Shown here in pieces: positions 37,878-48,572 of a stretch of 64,000 nt of DNA. The translations under genes and the position numbers were made by a program. Source of the DNA: Mesorhizobium sp. Root554 (GTDB lineage: Bacteria > Pseudomonadota > Alphaproteobacteria > Rhizobiales > Rhizobiaceae); NCBI RefSeq assembly GCF_001427025.1, contig NZ_LMGA01000001.1, forward strand, positions 3,174,017-3,238,016. The letters run 5' to 3'. Positions within the stretch are counted from its first letter, which is position 1. Each line of letters opens with the position of its first letter. The notes under the pieces are model-generated. The model was not told the DNA's origin. It made no database searches and saw nothing but the letters and a program-made list of their open reading frames with translations.

Positions 37878-38296
37878 ACGCAACGCACACCGGCGGCTGC
37901 CGCTGCGGCGCGGTCCGGTTCGAGGCATCCGCCGAACCGACGCATGTCAGCTATTGCCATTGTTCTGACTGCCGCCGGGCGTCCGGCGCGCCGGTCTCTG
38001 CCTTTGTCGGCTTCAAGGCCGATCAGGTGGCCATTGATGGCAGCGTGCTCAAAACGTTCGAGAACGGTGCTGTGACGCGTTCGTTCTGCGGCAATTGCGG
38101 TTCGCCCATCGCCTATGTCGATGCGCGGCTCGAGAACCAGATCTATTTCATGCTCGGCGTCTTCGACATGCCGGCCTATTTCAGGCCGACGCACCATTCC
38201 TATGTACGCGAGCAGCTTCCTTTTCTTCACATGCCGGACAGCCTGCCAAGGCACCTCAAGAGCAGCGTCCAACGACCCGATGGGGCATACCAATGA
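37874..38296 (+). CDS. GFA/CENP-V domain protein inserted between pheS and pheT
   Basis: 140-aa protein of the glutathione-dependent formaldehyde-activating (GFA) family. Zinc-ligand cysteines are clear: GGCRC (Cys9, Cys11), CHCSDC (Cys28, Cys30, Cys33) and CGNC (Cys72, Cys75). Most family members have unknown substrates; several act in glutathione-thiol chemistry. It begins with GTG overlapping the pheS stop (GTGA) and ends overlapping the pheT ATG (ATGA), so it is tightly co-translated with both synthetase subunits. Any link to aminoacylation is unknown. Confidence 0.88.
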   Translation: MNATHTGGCRCGAVRFEASAEPTHVSYCHCSDCRRASGAPVSAFVGFKADQVAIDGSVLKTFENGAVTRSFCGNCGSPIAYVDARLENQIYFMLGVFDMPAYFRPTHHSYVREQLPFLHMPDSLPRHLKSSVQRPDGAYQ

Positions 38297-40698
38297 AGTT
38301 CACCCTTTCCTGGCTGAAGGATCATCTCGATACCGACGCGTCGCTCGAAGAGATCGTCGAACGGCTGACCTCGATCGGCCTCGAAGTCGAGCATGTCGAC
38401 GACAAGGCGGCGCTGAAGCCATTCGTTATCGCCAGGGTCGTCAGCGCCGTCCAGCATCCGGACGCCGACCGCCTGCGCGTGCTGACGGTCGACACCGGCT
38501 CAGGCAATCCCATCCAGGTGGTCTGCGGCGCGCCGAACGCAAGGGCCGGTATGATCGGCGCATTCGCCGCGCCCGGCACCTATGTTCCCGGCATCGATGT
38601 GACGCTTGCCGTCGGCAAGATCCGTGGCGTCGAGAGCCACGGCATGATGTGCTCCGAGCGCGAGCTGGAACTCTCCGACGACCACAACGGCATCATCGAC
38701 TTGCCGGACGATGCGCCGGTCGGCACCAGCTTCGCTACCTATGCGCATCTGGACGACCCGGTCATCGAGATCAATCTGACGCCGAATCGCCCGGATGCCA
38801 CCGGCGTCTACGGCATCGCCCGCGACCTCGCCGCCAGCGGCCTCGGCACGCTGAAGACGCCGCCGGTGGAACCAGTACCCGGCAAGGGCGCATGTCCGGT
38901 CAAGGTGGAGATCGCCGCGTCCGAGCTTTGCCCCGGCTTCGCACTTCGGCTGGTGCGCGCCGTCAAGAACGGCGCGTCGCCGAAATGGCTGCAGCAGCGG
39001 CTCATCGCCATCGGACTGCGCCCGATAAACGCGCTGGTCGATATCACCAACTACGTCACCTTCGACCGCGGTCGGCCGCTGCATGTCTTCGACGCCGCCA
39101 AGGTCGCGGGCAACCTTGTCGTGCGCCGGGCGCGAGATGGCGAAAAAGTTTTGGCGCTGGATGGCCGCGAATACACGCTGACGCCGGATATGTGCGTCAT
39201 CGCCGATAATAACGGCGTCGAATCCATCGCCGGAATCATGGGCGGCGAGCATTCGGGCTGTGATGAGAACACCACCGACGTGCTGATCGAATCGGCGCTG
39301 TGGGAACCGCTCAACATCGCCCGCACCGGCCGCACCCTCGGCATCATCACCGATGCGCGCTACCGGTTCGAACGGGGTGTCGACCCTGAGTTCATGGTTC
39401 CCGGCCTGGAATTGGCGACGAAGCTCGTGCTCGATCTCTGCGGCGGCGAACCGACCGAGAGTGAAGTCGTCGGCTACGCCGGCCACAAGTCGAAAATCGT
39501 GTCCTTCCCGCTGTCGGAGGTCAAACGCCTGACCGGGCTCGATGTGCCCAAGGCCGAAAGCCTCGACATCCTCACGCGGCTCGGCTTCGGCCCCAAGGGC
39601 GGCGGCGACCGCGTCGACGTTACAGTCCCTTCCTGGCGCCCGGATGTCGACGGCAAGGCCGATCTGGTCGAAGAGATCATGCGCATCCACGGCGTCGACG
39701 AGATCGCGTCGCAGCCTCTCGCCAGCCACGATGCGGTCAACGCCAAGATACTCACCGTGCTGCAGATCCGCACCCGCGCCGCCAAGCGCGCGCTGGCTGT
39801 GCGCGGCATGATGGAGGCTGTCACCTGGTCGTTCATTCCGGCGAGGCACGCCGAACTTTTCGGCGGCGGCCAGCCGGCGCTCAAGCTCGCCAATCCAATC
39901 GCCGCCGACATGTCGGATATGCGGCCTTCGTTGCTGCCGGGGCTAGTATCCGCCGCGCAGCGCAATGCCGACCGCGGCTTCGGTGACGTGGCCCTGTTCG
40001 AGGTTTCCGGAACGTATGAAGGCGACGTGCCCGATGCGCAGCGCCGTGTGGCCGCAGGCGTGCGCCGTGGCACTGCCGGCCTTCAGGGATCGGGGCGGGA
40101 CTGGTCCGGCAATGCCGCGCCGGTCGGCGTGTTTGACGCCAAGGCCGATGCGCTCGCCGTGCTCGAAGCCTGCGGTGCGCCGGTCGATCGGCTGCAGATC
40201 GAGGCCGGCGGTCCTGCCTGGTATCATCCCGGCCGCTCCGGCACCATCAAGCTCGGGCCAAAGGTGGTACTCGGCACCTTCGGCGAGTTCCATCCGAAGA
40301 CCCTCGAAACGCTGGACGTCTCAGGCCCGCTCTGCGGCTTCGAAGTGTTCGTCGATGCTATCCCTGAGCCGAAGATGAAGGCAACGCGCACCAAGCCGAA
40401 ACTGGAGTTGTCCGCCTTCCAGGCAGTCAAGCGCGATTTCGCCTTCGTCGTGGACCGGGCCGTCGAGACGGGTACGCTAACCCGCGCCGCACTCTCCGCC
40501 GACAAGAAGCTGATCACCGGAGTCTCCGTCTTCGACATCTTCGAAGGGGCATCGCTTGGCGAGGGCAAGAAATCCGTCGCCATCGAAGTGTCGATCCAGC
40601 CGGCTGAAAAGACCCTGAACGACGAGGATTTCGAAGCGCTGGCCAAGCGGATCGTCGACAGCGTTGGCAAACAAACCGGCGGCGTGCTGCGGGGCTGA
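38293..40698 (+). CDS. pheT: Phenylalanine--tRNA ligase beta subunit
   Basis: 801-aa beta subunit, standard length. Domains in order: N-terminal B1 with tRNA-binding OB fold ([14 protein letters not shown], about residues 40-150), B3/B4 with the editing site (about 210-400), B5 DNA-binding-like fold, catalytic-like B6-B7 and a C-terminal ferredoxin-fold anticodon-binding domain ([13 protein letters not shown]). ATG 38293 overlaps the GFA gene by 4 bases; [16 protein letters not shown] is the expected N-terminus. Confidence 0.97.
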   Translation: MKFTLSWLKDHLDTDASLEEIVERLTSIGLEVEHVDDKAALKPFVIARVVSAVQHPDADRLRVLTVDTGSGNPIQVVCGAPNARAGMIGAFAAPGTYVPGIDVTLAVGKIRGVESHGMMCSERELELSDDHNGIIDLPDDAPVGTSFATYAHLDDPVIEINLTPNRPDATGVYGIARDLAASGLGTLKTPPVEPVPGKGACPVKVEIAASELCPGFALRLVRAVKNGASPKWLQQRLIAIGLRPINALVDITNYVTFDRGRPLHVFDAAKVAGNLVVRRARDGEKVLALDGREYTLTPDMCVIADNNGVESIAGIMGGEHSGCDENTTDVLIESALWEPLNIARTGRTLGIITDARYRFERGVDPEFMVPGLELATKLVLDLCGGEPTESEVVGYAGHKSKIVSFPLSEVKRLTGLDVPKAESLDILTRLGFGPKGGGDRVDVTVPSWRPDVDGKADLVEEIMRIHGVDEIASQPLASHDAVNAKILTVLQIRTRAAKRALAVRGMMEAVTWSFIPARHAELFGGGQPALKLANPIAADMSDMRPSLLPGLVSAAQRNADRGFGDVALFEVSGTYEGDVPDAQRRVAAGVRRGTAGLQGSGRDWSGNAAPVGVFDAKADALAVLEACGAPVDRLQIEAGGPAWYHPGRSGTIKLGPKVVLGTFGEFHPKTLETLDVSGPLCGFEVFVDAIPEPKMKATRTKPKLELSAFQAVKRDFAFVVDRAVETGTLTRAALSADKKLITGVSVFDIFEGASLGEGKKSVAIEVSIQPAEKTLNDEDFEALAKRIVDSVGKQTGGVLRG

Positions 40699-40812
40699 TG
40701 CTGAACGGCTAAACAGCCTTACGCATCGGAAGGCCCGCCTCGCGGCAGCTGCATTGGCTTTTTCCTCCAATTCAGGCAAGTCTTCGCCTGAGCATATTGT
40801 AGGAGAAATTGC

Positions 40813-41811
40813 ATGTTTCGTTGGGGTGTCCTTTCGACGGCCAAGATTGGTCGCGAGCAGCTTTTGCCGGCCATTGCCAGCGCGGAAAACGGGGTGCTTT
40901 CCGGCATAGCCAGCCGCGACAAGGCGAGGGCGCGCGCCCTCGCCGACCGTTTCGGCGCCCAGCTCGCTTTCGGCTCCTATGAGGAATTGCTGGCGTCGCC
41001 GGATATTGACGGCGTGTATATCCCTTTGCCGACCTCGCAGCATGTCGAATGGACCGCCAAGGCCATCGAGGCTGGCAAGCATGTGCTGGTCGAGAAGCCT
41101 CTGGCGCTGAAGGCCGAGGAGATTGAGCCGCTGATCGCGCTGCGCGACAGGCGGGCTGCTTCGGGACAGAAGGTGCAGGTCTGCGAAGCCTTCATGGTCA
41201 TCTACCATCCGCAATGGATCAAGGTGCGCGAACTGGTGGCGTCCGGCGCCATCGGGCGTCTGCGCCATGTGCAGGGCGCGTTCACCTATTACAATGTCGA
41301 TCCGCAGAACATGCGCAACAAGCCCGAACTCGGTGGTGGCGCGCTGCCCGACATCGGCGTCTACCCGACGGTTTCCACGCGCTTTGTCACCGGCAAGGAG
41401 CCGAACCGCGTGCAGGCGACCGTGGAGCGCGGCGCTTTCGGCACCGATTCCTATTCATCCATCCGCGCCGACTTCGGCGATTTCGAATTGTCGTTCTATC
41501 TGTCGACCGAAATGGCCGCGCGCCAGACCATGGTCTTCCACGGCGACAAGGGGTTCATCGAGGTCGCGTCGCCCTTCAATGCCGGGCTCTACGACCATCA
41601 CCGCATCGAACTGCACAGCCAGAACCATGCCGAGACGCAGGTCTTCCGCTTCCCCGGCACCGAGCAGTACAGGCTCGAGGTCGAGACCTTCGCGCGGGCG
41701 GCGCAGGGCGGTGGCGACAGGGTGTTCACGCTGGAGGAATCGGTGCTCAACCAGAAGGTCATCGACGCGATATTCCGTGCCGGCGGCAAGGATGGCTGGG
41801 AGACGGTCTAG
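40813..41811 (+). CDS. Gfo/Idh/MocA-family oxidoreductase
   Basis: 332-aa NAD(P)-dependent oxidoreductase. The N-terminal Rossmann part ([21 protein letters not shown]) is followed by the signature [10 protein letters not shown] with the catalytic Lys at about residue 94, and the C-terminal alpha/beta domain [18 protein letters not shown]. Closest in style to D-xylose / dihydrodiol dehydrogenase-like members, but substrate is unknown. ATG 40813 is preceded by AGGAGAAA. It lies 114 nt after pheT and 44 nt before the flavoprotein gene, which may share its transcript. Confidence 0.9.
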   Translation: MFRWGVLSTAKIGREQLLPAIASAENGVLSGIASRDKARARALADRFGAQLAFGSYEELLASPDIDGVYIPLPTSQHVEWTAKAIEAGKHVLVEKPLALKAEEIEPLIALRDRRAASGQKVQVCEAFMVIYHPQWIKVRELVASGAIGRLRHVQGAFTYYNVDPQNMRNKPELGGGALPDIGVYPTVSTRFVTGKEPNRVQATVERGAFGTDSYSSIRADFGDFELSFYLSTEMAARQTMVFHGDKGFIEVASPFNAGLYDHHRIELHSQNHAETQVFRFPGTEQYRLEVETFARAAQGGGDRVFTLEESVLNQKVIDAIFRAGGKDGWETV

Positions 41812-41855
41812 CCTTCAATCACGTCAAAGTTTCCGGCTCTTGGGGGAGATAGCTG

Positions 41856-43514
41856 ATGGCCAACGATGCCGATGTCATCATAGTCGGGGCCGGCCTCGCC
41901 GGACTGGTCGCAGCGGCGGAATTGGCCGAAGCCGGTCGGAAGGTCATCATCGTTGATCAGGAGCCGGAGCAGTCTCTGGGCGGGCAAGCGTTCTGGTCGC
42001 TGGGCGGCCTGTTCCTGGTCGATTCGCCTGAACAGCGGCGCATGCGCATCCGCGACTCGCATGAACTGGCGCTGTCGGACTGGCTCGGCACCGCCGCTTT
42101 CGACCGCGAGGAGGACCACTGGCCGCGTAAATGGGCCGAGGCCTATGTCGCCTTCGCTGCGGGCGAAAAGCGCTCATGGCTGATGCAGCGCGGCATGAAG
42201 TTCTTCCCCGTCGTCGGCTGGGCCGAGCGGGGCGGCGGCAACGCCACGGGACATGGCAATTCGGTGCCGCGCTTTCATATCACCTGGGGTACCGGACCGG
42301 GCGTGCTGGAGCCGTTCGTGCTGCGCGTTCGCGAGGCGGTGAAACAGGGGCTGGTCAGCTTCCGCTTTCGTCATCGCGTCGATGAACTGATCCGCACCGG
42401 ATCGGCGGTCGAGGGCGTCAGCGGAACGGTGCTGGAGCCGAGCGGCGTCGGACGCGGCGAAAAAAGCTCCCGCGAAGTCGTCGGGGATTTCGAGATCAAG
42501 GCGCAGGCAGTCATCGTGACCTCCGGCGGCATCGGCGCGAACCATGAACTGGTTCGCAAGAACTGGCCTTCGCGTCTGGGACAGCCGCCGAAGCGGATGA
42601 TCACGGGCGTACCGGATCATGTCGATGGGCGGATGCTTTCCATCGCCGAGACGGCCGGCGGCCGACTCATCAATCGTGATCGCATGTGGCACTATGTCGA
42701 GGGCATCAAAAACTGGGCGCCAATCTGGACCGGCCACGGCATCCGCATCCTGCCCGGGCCGTCGTCGCTTTGGCTCGATGCGCGCGGGCAGCGCATGCCG
42801 GTGCCGCTTTATCCCGGCTTCGACACGCTGGCGACGCTGGGCCACATCGCCAGCACCGGCTTCGACTATTCCTGGTTCATTCTCACCGAAAAGATCATCC
42901 GCAAGGAATTCGCCCTGTCCGGATCGGAACAGAATCCCGACCTGACCGGCAAGAGCTGGCGCCAGGTGCTCGGCCGCGCCACGTCGGGAATTCCCGCGCC
43001 GGTCAGAGCCTTCATGGACAAGGGCGAGGATTTCATCGTCGAGCGCGATCTGTCGGCGCTTGTGAAACGCATGAACGCACTGGCCGGCGGCGAGCCACTC
43101 CTGTCGCTAGAGGCGGTCGAGCGGGAAATCCATGCGCGCGACATGCAACTCGACAATCCGTTCTCGAAGGACATGCAGGTGACGGCGCTGCGTGGCGCCC
43201 GTGCCTATCTCGGCGACCGGCTGATCCGCACGGCCAAGCCGCACAAGATGCTCGATCCTGCGAACGGGCCATTGATTGCTGTCAGGCTTAACATCCTCAC
43301 CCGCAAGACGCTGGGAGGGCTTGAAACCGATCTCGACAGCCGTGTTTTGGGGAGGGACGGCCAACCGGTGGCCGGACTCTATGCAGCAGGCGAGGTCGCG
43401 GGCTTCGGCGGCGGCGGCGTTCATGGCTATGCGGCGCTCGAAGGCACATTCCTCGGCGGCTGCATCTTTTCAGGCAGAATCGCCGGCCAGGCTGCGGCGC
43501 AAACAGTCGGCTAA
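41856..43514 (+). CDS. FAD-binding dehydrogenase (ketosteroid dehydrogenase / fumarate reductase flavoprotein type)
   Basis: 552-aa flavoprotein. The N-terminal dinucleotide-binding motif VIIVGAGLAGLVAAAELAEAG is followed by Glu/Asp at the end of the second strand; SGGIGANHELVRKNWP and the C-terminal FAD motif LYAAGEVAGFGGGGVHGYAALEG are typical of this family. No signal peptide, so cytoplasmic. The family oxidises or reduces C-C bonds of varied substrates; none can be assigned here. Convergent with the broken SDR gene. Confidence 0.9.
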   Translation: MANDADVIIVGAGLAGLVAAAELAEAGRKVIIVDQEPEQSLGGQAFWSLGGLFLVDSPEQRRMRIRDSHELALSDWLGTAAFDREEDHWPRKWAEAYVAFAAGEKRSWLMQRGMKFFPVVGWAERGGGNATGHGNSVPRFHITWGTGPGVLEPFVLRVREAVKQGLVSFRFRHRVDELIRTGSAVEGVSGTVLEPSGVGRGEKSSREVVGDFEIKAQAVIVTSGGIGANHELVRKNWPSRLGQPPKRMITGVPDHVDGRMLSIAETAGGRLINRDRMWHYVEGIKNWAPIWTGHGIRILPGPSSLWLDARGQRMPVPLYPGFDTLATLGHIASTGFDYSWFILTEKIIRKEFALSGSEQNPDLTGKSWRQVLGRATSGIPAPVRAFMDKGEDFIVERDLSALVKRMNALAGGEPLLSLEAVEREIHARDMQLDNPFSKDMQVTALRGARAYLGDRLIRTAKPHKMLDPANGPLIAVRLNILTRKTLGGLETDLDSRVLGRDGQPVAGLYAAGEVAGFGGGGVHGYAALEGTFLGGCIFSGRIAGQAAAQTVG

Positions 43515-43533
43515 CCACCCGGCTGGAGCTGGC

Positions 43534-44310
43534 CTACAGCACTCCGCCGTCGACGATCAGCGTCTGCGCCGTCAGCATCAGCGATGCATCCGAGGCGAGG
43601 AACAGGCAGGGACCGACCATGTCGTCGGCGACCATCTCGCGTGGGATGGCCTGCCAGTCGACATGCTTCTTCAGGCTCTCTTCCGTCACCCACAGCGCGC
43701 GCTGCCGTTCCGTGATGACCCAGCCCGGCGCAATCGCGTTGACGCGGATGCCGTATTTTCCGTAACGCCCGGCCAGCCCCTTGGTCAGCCCGATGATGCC
43801 GGCCTTGGCCGCCGTGTAGGATGGCATGTCGCCGATGTTCAGCATGAAGGCGGTGGAGGTGAAATTGACGATGGAGCCGCGTCCGGTTTCCTTCATGCCG
43901 CCGACCACCGCCTAGGCTGCGAAGAATTGCGGTCGCAGATTGATGGCCTGGTTCGCATCCCAGAATTCTTCGGTAACCTCCTCGGCCGGATGGCGGCTGT
44001 CATTGGCGGCGTTGTTCACCAGCACGGTGACGGCGCCGTGCCGGGCGACAGCCTGGCCGACCGCGTCGCGCAACGCCCCGACATCGGTCAGGTCGGCGCG
44101 GAAATAAAGCGGGCGGTTGCCCGTGGCTTCGGCCAGCGTTTCGCACAACGCCGAGCTGGGTTCGTCGGCAATGTCGATGAAGGCGACCTTCGCGCCCTGC
44201 CTGACGAAGCCTTCCGTCAGCGCCGCGCCGATGCCGGAGCCGCCGCCGGTGATGAGCACGGAGGCGCCTTCGAGGTCGCTGAATCGAGCAGACGGCAGCA
44301 TGGCGGTCAC
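43534..44310 (-). pseudogene. Short-chain dehydrogenase/reductase interrupted by an in-frame TAG
   Basis: Both halves of a classical SDR lie in one frame. The first half has the NAD-binding motif ITGGGSGIGAA and LVNNAAN and runs to NLRPQFFAA. A TAG codon at 43912-43914 stops it. The frame then continues AVVGGMKETG, NFTST (catalytic Ser), SYTAAKAG (catalytic YxxxK) and GWVITERQRALW to the normal C-terminus. A single CAG-to-TAG change would explain it, since family members often have Gln or similar here. Without suppression or restart the product lacks its catalytic residues. It lies 24 nt downstream of the GGDEF/EAL gene. Confidence 0.85.
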
Positions 44311-44334
44311 ATTTCTCCGTAAGCCAGGCGCAGA

Positions 44335-45699
44335 TTACACGGCGGCATGCCGGGGGTTGCGGAAGGAATCGCGCAGATAGGCAAGGGTAGCGTCGGCATC
44401 GGCCGGCTTGCCGAAAAGATAGCCTTGTCCGCCACGGCAACCGAACTCGATCAACCGTTGGGCCTGTGCCTCCTGCTCGATGCCTTCGGCCACAACGTCC
44501 ATGCCAAGTCCTTCGCACATGGCGAGGATAGCGCGGATGATGTGTTCGGAGGGGCGGTCGTCGAGGATCGAGGACACAAAGGTGCGGTCGATCTTCAGCT
44601 TGTCGAAATGGAACTCGCGCAGCCGCCCCAGCGAGGACTGGCCGGTGCCGAAATCGTCGAGCGAGACGCGGATGCCGACGCGGCGCAGGTCCTCGAGGAT
44701 TTTCTCCGCCGAGGCCGGATCGTTCATAAGGCCGGTTTCAGTGATCTCGATCTCCAGCCGCCGAGGGTCGAAGCCGCTGCGGTCGAGGATGGAAAGGATG
44801 TGCAGCCCTGTATTCTGGTCGACCAGTTGCGACGGCGACAGATTGAAAGCCAGAAACAGGTCTTTCGGCCAGCTTTTCGCGGCCTCGGTCGCCTTGCGCA
44901 GAACGAGTTGCGAAAGCGGGCCGATAATGCCGCGTTCTTCGGCGATGGGGATGAAGACCGCGGGCGAGACCACGCCAAGATCGCGGTCCGTCCAGCGTGC
45001 CAGCGTTTCGAAACCGATGGTGCGGCGCGTCTTCAGGTCGACGATGGGCTGGAAGTGGGGCTCCACCTCACCCGCGGAAATCGCCCGCCGCAGCGCCTGT
45101 TCGATGCGCGTGACCCGCTTGGCTGCTTCTTCCATCGACCTTGTGTAGACGAAGACCTGACCGCGGCCGGACCGTTTGGCATGGTAAAGCGCCGTCTCGG
45201 CCTTGTTGACGAGGATTTCCGTCGTTTCATCGCCCGAATAGAAGAGCGAACAGCCGACCGAGGCCGAAAGCCTGGCGGTGCGATCGCCGACATCGTAAGG
45301 CGCCGACAGGATTTCGATCAGCATCCGCGCCTTGTTCAGCACCGCGTCTTCGCTGAAGACCATCGGAAAGAGACAACCGAATTCATCGGCGCCGATGCGG
45401 CAAACCGCCGAATAACTGTCCATCGAGGCGCGCAACCGCATCGCGACCTGGGCAAGGATATCGTCGCCTGCCTTGTGGCCGAACAGGTCGTTGATCGGCT
45501 TGAAGCCATCGAGATCGAGGATGGCGACGGCGAAAGGCGCCGGGTCGTCGGAGCGGTCGTTGATGAGCCGCTCGATCTTGTCGTAGAACCGGCGATGGTT
45601 GCCAAGTCCCGTCAGCGAATCGGTGAGCACCAGATCCGTCGTTTCCTTGATTGTCTGCCCGGTGCCAAACGACGTTTGCATCGGCGTCCCTGTGTGCAT
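44335..45699 (-). CDS. GGDEF-EAL domain protein (cyclic-di-GMP turnover)
   Basis: 454-aa cytoplasmic protein with no sensor domain or membrane segment. The GGDEF domain covers about residues 22-185, but its active-site motif reads GADEF (103-107) and no RxxD I-site precedes it. The EAL domain (about 200-445) has ETL at 231-233 in place of EAL but keeps the catalytic Glu and the NLSP, EITETGLM, DDFGTG, KIDR and AEGIE motifs. I therefore expect phosphodiesterase activity to be more likely than cyclase activity. It may be co-transcribed with the broken SDR. Confidence 0.9.
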   Translation of the reverse strand: MHTGTPMQTSFGTGQTIKETTDLVLTDSLTGLGNHRRFYDKIERLINDRSDDPAPFAVAILDLDGFKPINDLFGHKAGDDILAQVAMRLRASMDSYSAVCRIGADEFGCLFPMVFSEDAVLNKARMLIEILSAPYDVGDRTARLSASVGCSLFYSGDETTEILVNKAETALYHAKRSGRGQVFVYTRSMEEAAKRVTRIEQALRRAISAGEVEPHFQPIVDLKTRRTIGFETLARWTDRDLGVVSPAVFIPIAEERGIIGPLSQLVLRKATEAAKSWPKDLFLAFNLSPSQLVDQNTGLHILSILDRSGFDPRRLEIEITETGLMNDPASAEKILEDLRRVGIRVSLDDFGTGQSSLGRLREFHFDKLKIDRTFVSSILDDRPSEHIIRAILAMCEGLGMDVVAEGIEQEAQAQRLIEFGCRGGQGYLFGKPADADATLAYLRDSFRNPRHAAV

Positions 45700-45920
45700 T
45701 TCAGCATTTTTTCCGAAGCTGACAGAAAACTCTTTAGGAAAAGTATCGTAGCGCCCATTTTGCCAGCAAATCTCCTATGGTTGCCGCGGTTATCCTCCTG
45801 TGCGCCGGCGTTGAACGCAGCGGTTCAGGGCTTCTTATCCCTGCGTTCAAAACGTCTCGATTGGCAGAAGGCGGGCAAGACGGTACATGACGGCAGACCC
45901 GCCGTCCGGAGAACCCGCCC

Positions 45921-46859
45921 ATGCCGCTGAAGATCGCCGTCCAGATGGACCATGTCTCAACCGTGAACATCGCCGGCGACACGACATTCGCGCTATCGCT
46001 CGAGGCGCAGCGGCGCGGCCATAAGCTCTTTCACTATACGCCCGACAGGCTTTCCCTGCGGGATGGCGAAGTCTTCGCTCGCGTCGAGGAAATGAGCGTG
46101 CGCGACGAGAAGGGCGCTCACTATTCGCTGGGCGAGCAGGTGCGCACCAACCTGGCCGAAATGGATGTGGTGCTGCTGCGCCAGGATCCGCCCTTCGACA
46201 TGAACTACATCACCACCACCCACATTCTGGAACGCATTCACCCCGGAACGCTGGTGGTCAACGACCCGGCCTGGGTGCGCAACAGCCCCGAGAAGATTTT
46301 CGTCACCGAATTTGCCGACTTGATGCCGGAAACGCTGATCACCAAGGATGTTCGGGAGGTCGCGGATTTCCGCAAGCAGTTCGGCGACATCATCGTCAAA
46401 CCGCTCTACGGCAATGGGGGCGCCGGCATCTTCCATCTGCATGAAGTCGACCGCAACCTTGCCTCGCTGCTCGAAATGTTCGCACAAATGTTCCGCGAGC
46501 CCTTCATCGTCCAGCGCTACCTCAAGGACGTCCGTAAGGGCGACAAGCGCATCATCCTGATCGACGGCGAGCCGGTCGGCGCCATCAACCGGGTCCCGGC
46601 CGAGCATGATTCGCGCTCCAACATGCATGTCGGCGGCCGCGCCGAGAAAACCGAACTGACGAAACGCGAACGCGAGATCTGCGAGCGCATCGGCCCTTCG
46701 CTGAAGGAGCGCGGGTTCATTCTCGTCGGCATCGATGTCATCGGCGACTATATGACCGAGATCAACGTAACCTCGCCGACGGGCGTGCGCGAGGTGAAGC
46801 GTTTCGGCGGCGCCGATATCGCCGCGCTCTTCTGGGACGCGGTCGAAGCCAAGCGCTGA
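45921..46859 (+). CDS. gshB: Glutathione synthetase
   Basis: 312-aa ATP-grasp ligase that adds glycine to gamma-glutamylcysteine. Typical motifs: [17 protein letters not shown] at the N-terminus, [32 protein letters not shown] and the metal-binding [15 protein letters not shown]. Length is standard. It is divergent from the GGDEF/EAL gene over 221 bp, which should hold both promoters, and is convergent with the ABC operon. Confidence 0.96.
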   Translation: MPLKIAVQMDHVSTVNIAGDTTFALSLEAQRRGHKLFHYTPDRLSLRDGEVFARVEEMSVRDEKGAHYSLGEQVRTNLAEMDVVLLRQDPPFDMNYITTTHILERIHPGTLVVNDPAWVRNSPEKIFVTEFADLMPETLITKDVREVADFRKQFGDIIVKPLYGNGGAGIFHLHEVDRNLASLLEMFAQMFREPFIVQRYLKDVRKGDKRIILIDGEPVGAINRVPAEHDSRSNMHVGGRAEKTELTKREREICERIGPSLKERGFILVGIDVIGDYMTEINVTSPTGVREVKRFGGADIAALFWDAVEAKR

Positions 46860-46916
46860 CGGCAGCACGGCGCGTTCCTTCGAAGGGTCTGTCGAAACGA
46901 GACCACCCGGTCAGTT

Positions 46917-48572
46917 CTAGGCGGGTCGAACTGCAGTGTTCTCGCGCTGCCATTTCGGCTGTGGGACGGCCTGCAGAAGTTTCCGCGTGTAGGCATGCCG
47001 CGGCGAGGCGAACAGCGCTTCCGTTTGGTTTTCCTCGACCACCTTGCCCTGCTGCATCACCAGGATGCGGTCGGCGAACTGGCGGACAATGGGCAGGTCG
47101 TGGGTGATGAAGATGTAGGACAGGCCGAGCCGCTGGCGAAGATCGGCCAGCAGCCCGATCACCTGCATCTGGATCGATACGTCGAGCGCCGAGACGGCCT
47201 CGTCGCAGACGATCAGCTCCGGCTCGCTGGCAAGCGCGCGGGCGATGGCGATGCGCTGCCGCTGGCCGCCGGAAAACTGGTGCGGATGGCGCTCGGCATG
47301 CTCGGCCTTGAGCCCCACCAGTTCCAGAAGCTCAATCACCCTGTCATTCCATTGCGGCCGCGGCAGGATGTCTCGATGGATCGCCCAGGGTTCGGAAATG
47401 ATGGAGCGGACGTTCATGCGCGGGTTCATCGAGCCGAATGGGTCCTGGAACACCATCTGCACCCGACGCCGGAACCGGTTGAGCGCTGCGCCTTCCAGTG
47501 TGAAGATGTCCTCGCCGGCGAAGATGGCGCGACCGGAGGTCGGCTCGTTGAGACGCAGCAGCATCCGCGCGATGCTCGACTTGCCGGAACCGGATTCGCC
47601 GACGATCCCCAAGGTCTCGCCGCGCTGGACGGCAAAACTGACATCGTCGACGGCCCGGAACTCGCGCTTGGCTGAAAACAGGCCGGATTTGAGCGCATAG
47701 TGCTTGCTCAGATGTTCCACCCGCAGAAGCGTTTCATTCTGCCGGCCGGCCGGGCGCGGAGTGTCCCTGGACTGCTCGTGCGGCAGGGCCGCGATCAGCC
47801 GCCGGGTATAGGCATGCTCGGGCCGCTTGAACACGTCCTCGGCCTTGCCGGCCTCGACGATCCTGCCGGCATTCATGACGATTATGCGATCCGCCATGGC
47901 GGCCGCCACCTGCAAATCATGGGTGATCATGATCAGCGCCATGCCGGTTTCCTGCTGCAGATCGCGCAGCAGATCGAGGATTTGCGCCTGCACGCTGACA
48001 TCGAGGGCGGTGGTCGGCTCGTCGGCGATCAGGATGTCGGGCTTGAGCGCGATCGCCATGGCGATCATCACACGCTGCCTTTGTCCGCCGGAAAACTGAT
48101 GCGGATAATAGTCGATCCGATTTTCCGCTTCAGGAATGCCGACGCGCTCGAGCAGCGCGATCACCTTGTCCCGAACCGCGCGTCCTTCGCCGGCTTCGTG
48201 GCTCTCGAAGACCTCGGCGATCTGCCGCCCGACCGTGTAGACGGGGTTGAGATAGGCCAGCGGGTCCTGGAAGATCATGGCGATGCGCCGCCCATTCAGT
48301 TCCCGGCGGCCGTTCTCGTCCAGTTGCGTCAGGTCGGTTCCGTCGAACATGAAGGAACCCGAGACGATGTCGCCGGGCGGGCAGTCGATCAGTCCCATGA
48401 CCGTGCCGGTGCTGACGCTTTTGCCCGAACCGCTTTCGCCAAGGATGACGAGCGTTTCGCCAGGGCAGACGTTGAACGACACGTCGTCCACCGCGCGAAC
48501 GGGATCGCCTTCCGACAGGAAATCCACCGTCAGCCCGTCGATCGTCAGGATGGGTTTGCCTGCCGCCATCAT
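46917..48572 (-). CDS. ABC transporter ATPase with two fused nucleotide-binding domains (peptide/opine type)
   Basis: 551-aa protein consisting of two ABC ATPases in tandem, equivalent to DppD plus DppF. Each half has Walker A (GESGSGKS twice) and a signature motif (FSGGQRQRVMIAMA; FSGGQRQRIAIARA), and the oligopeptide-type C-terminal region follows each. It powers the two permeases encoded upstream. The ATG (48572) overlaps the permease stop in an ATGATG context; 48569 is an alternative. The frame remains open far upstream but runs antiphase through the permease. Confidence 0.92.
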   Translation of the reverse strand: MMAAGKPILTIDGLTVDFLSEGDPVRAVDDVSFNVCPGETLVILGESGSGKSVSTGTVMGLIDCPPGDIVSGSFMFDGTDLTQLDENGRRELNGRRIAMIFQDPLAYLNPVYTVGRQIAEVFESHEAGEGRAVRDKVIALLERVGIPEAENRIDYYPHQFSGGQRQRVMIAMAIALKPDILIADEPTTALDVSVQAQILDLLRDLQQETGMALIMITHDLQVAAAMADRIIVMNAGRIVEAGKAEDVFKRPEHAYTRRLIAALPHEQSRDTPRPAGRQNETLLRVEHLSKHYALKSGLFSAKREFRAVDDVSFAVQRGETLGIVGESGSGKSSIARMLLRLNEPTSGRAIFAGEDIFTLEGAALNRFRRRVQMVFQDPFGSMNPRMNVRSIISEPWAIHRDILPRPQWNDRVIELLELVGLKAEHAERHPHQFSGGQRQRIAIARALASEPELIVCDEAVSALDVSIQMQVIGLLADLRQRLGLSYIFITHDLPIVRQFADRILVMQQGKVVEENQTEALFASPRHAYTRKLLQAVPQPKWQRENTAVRPA

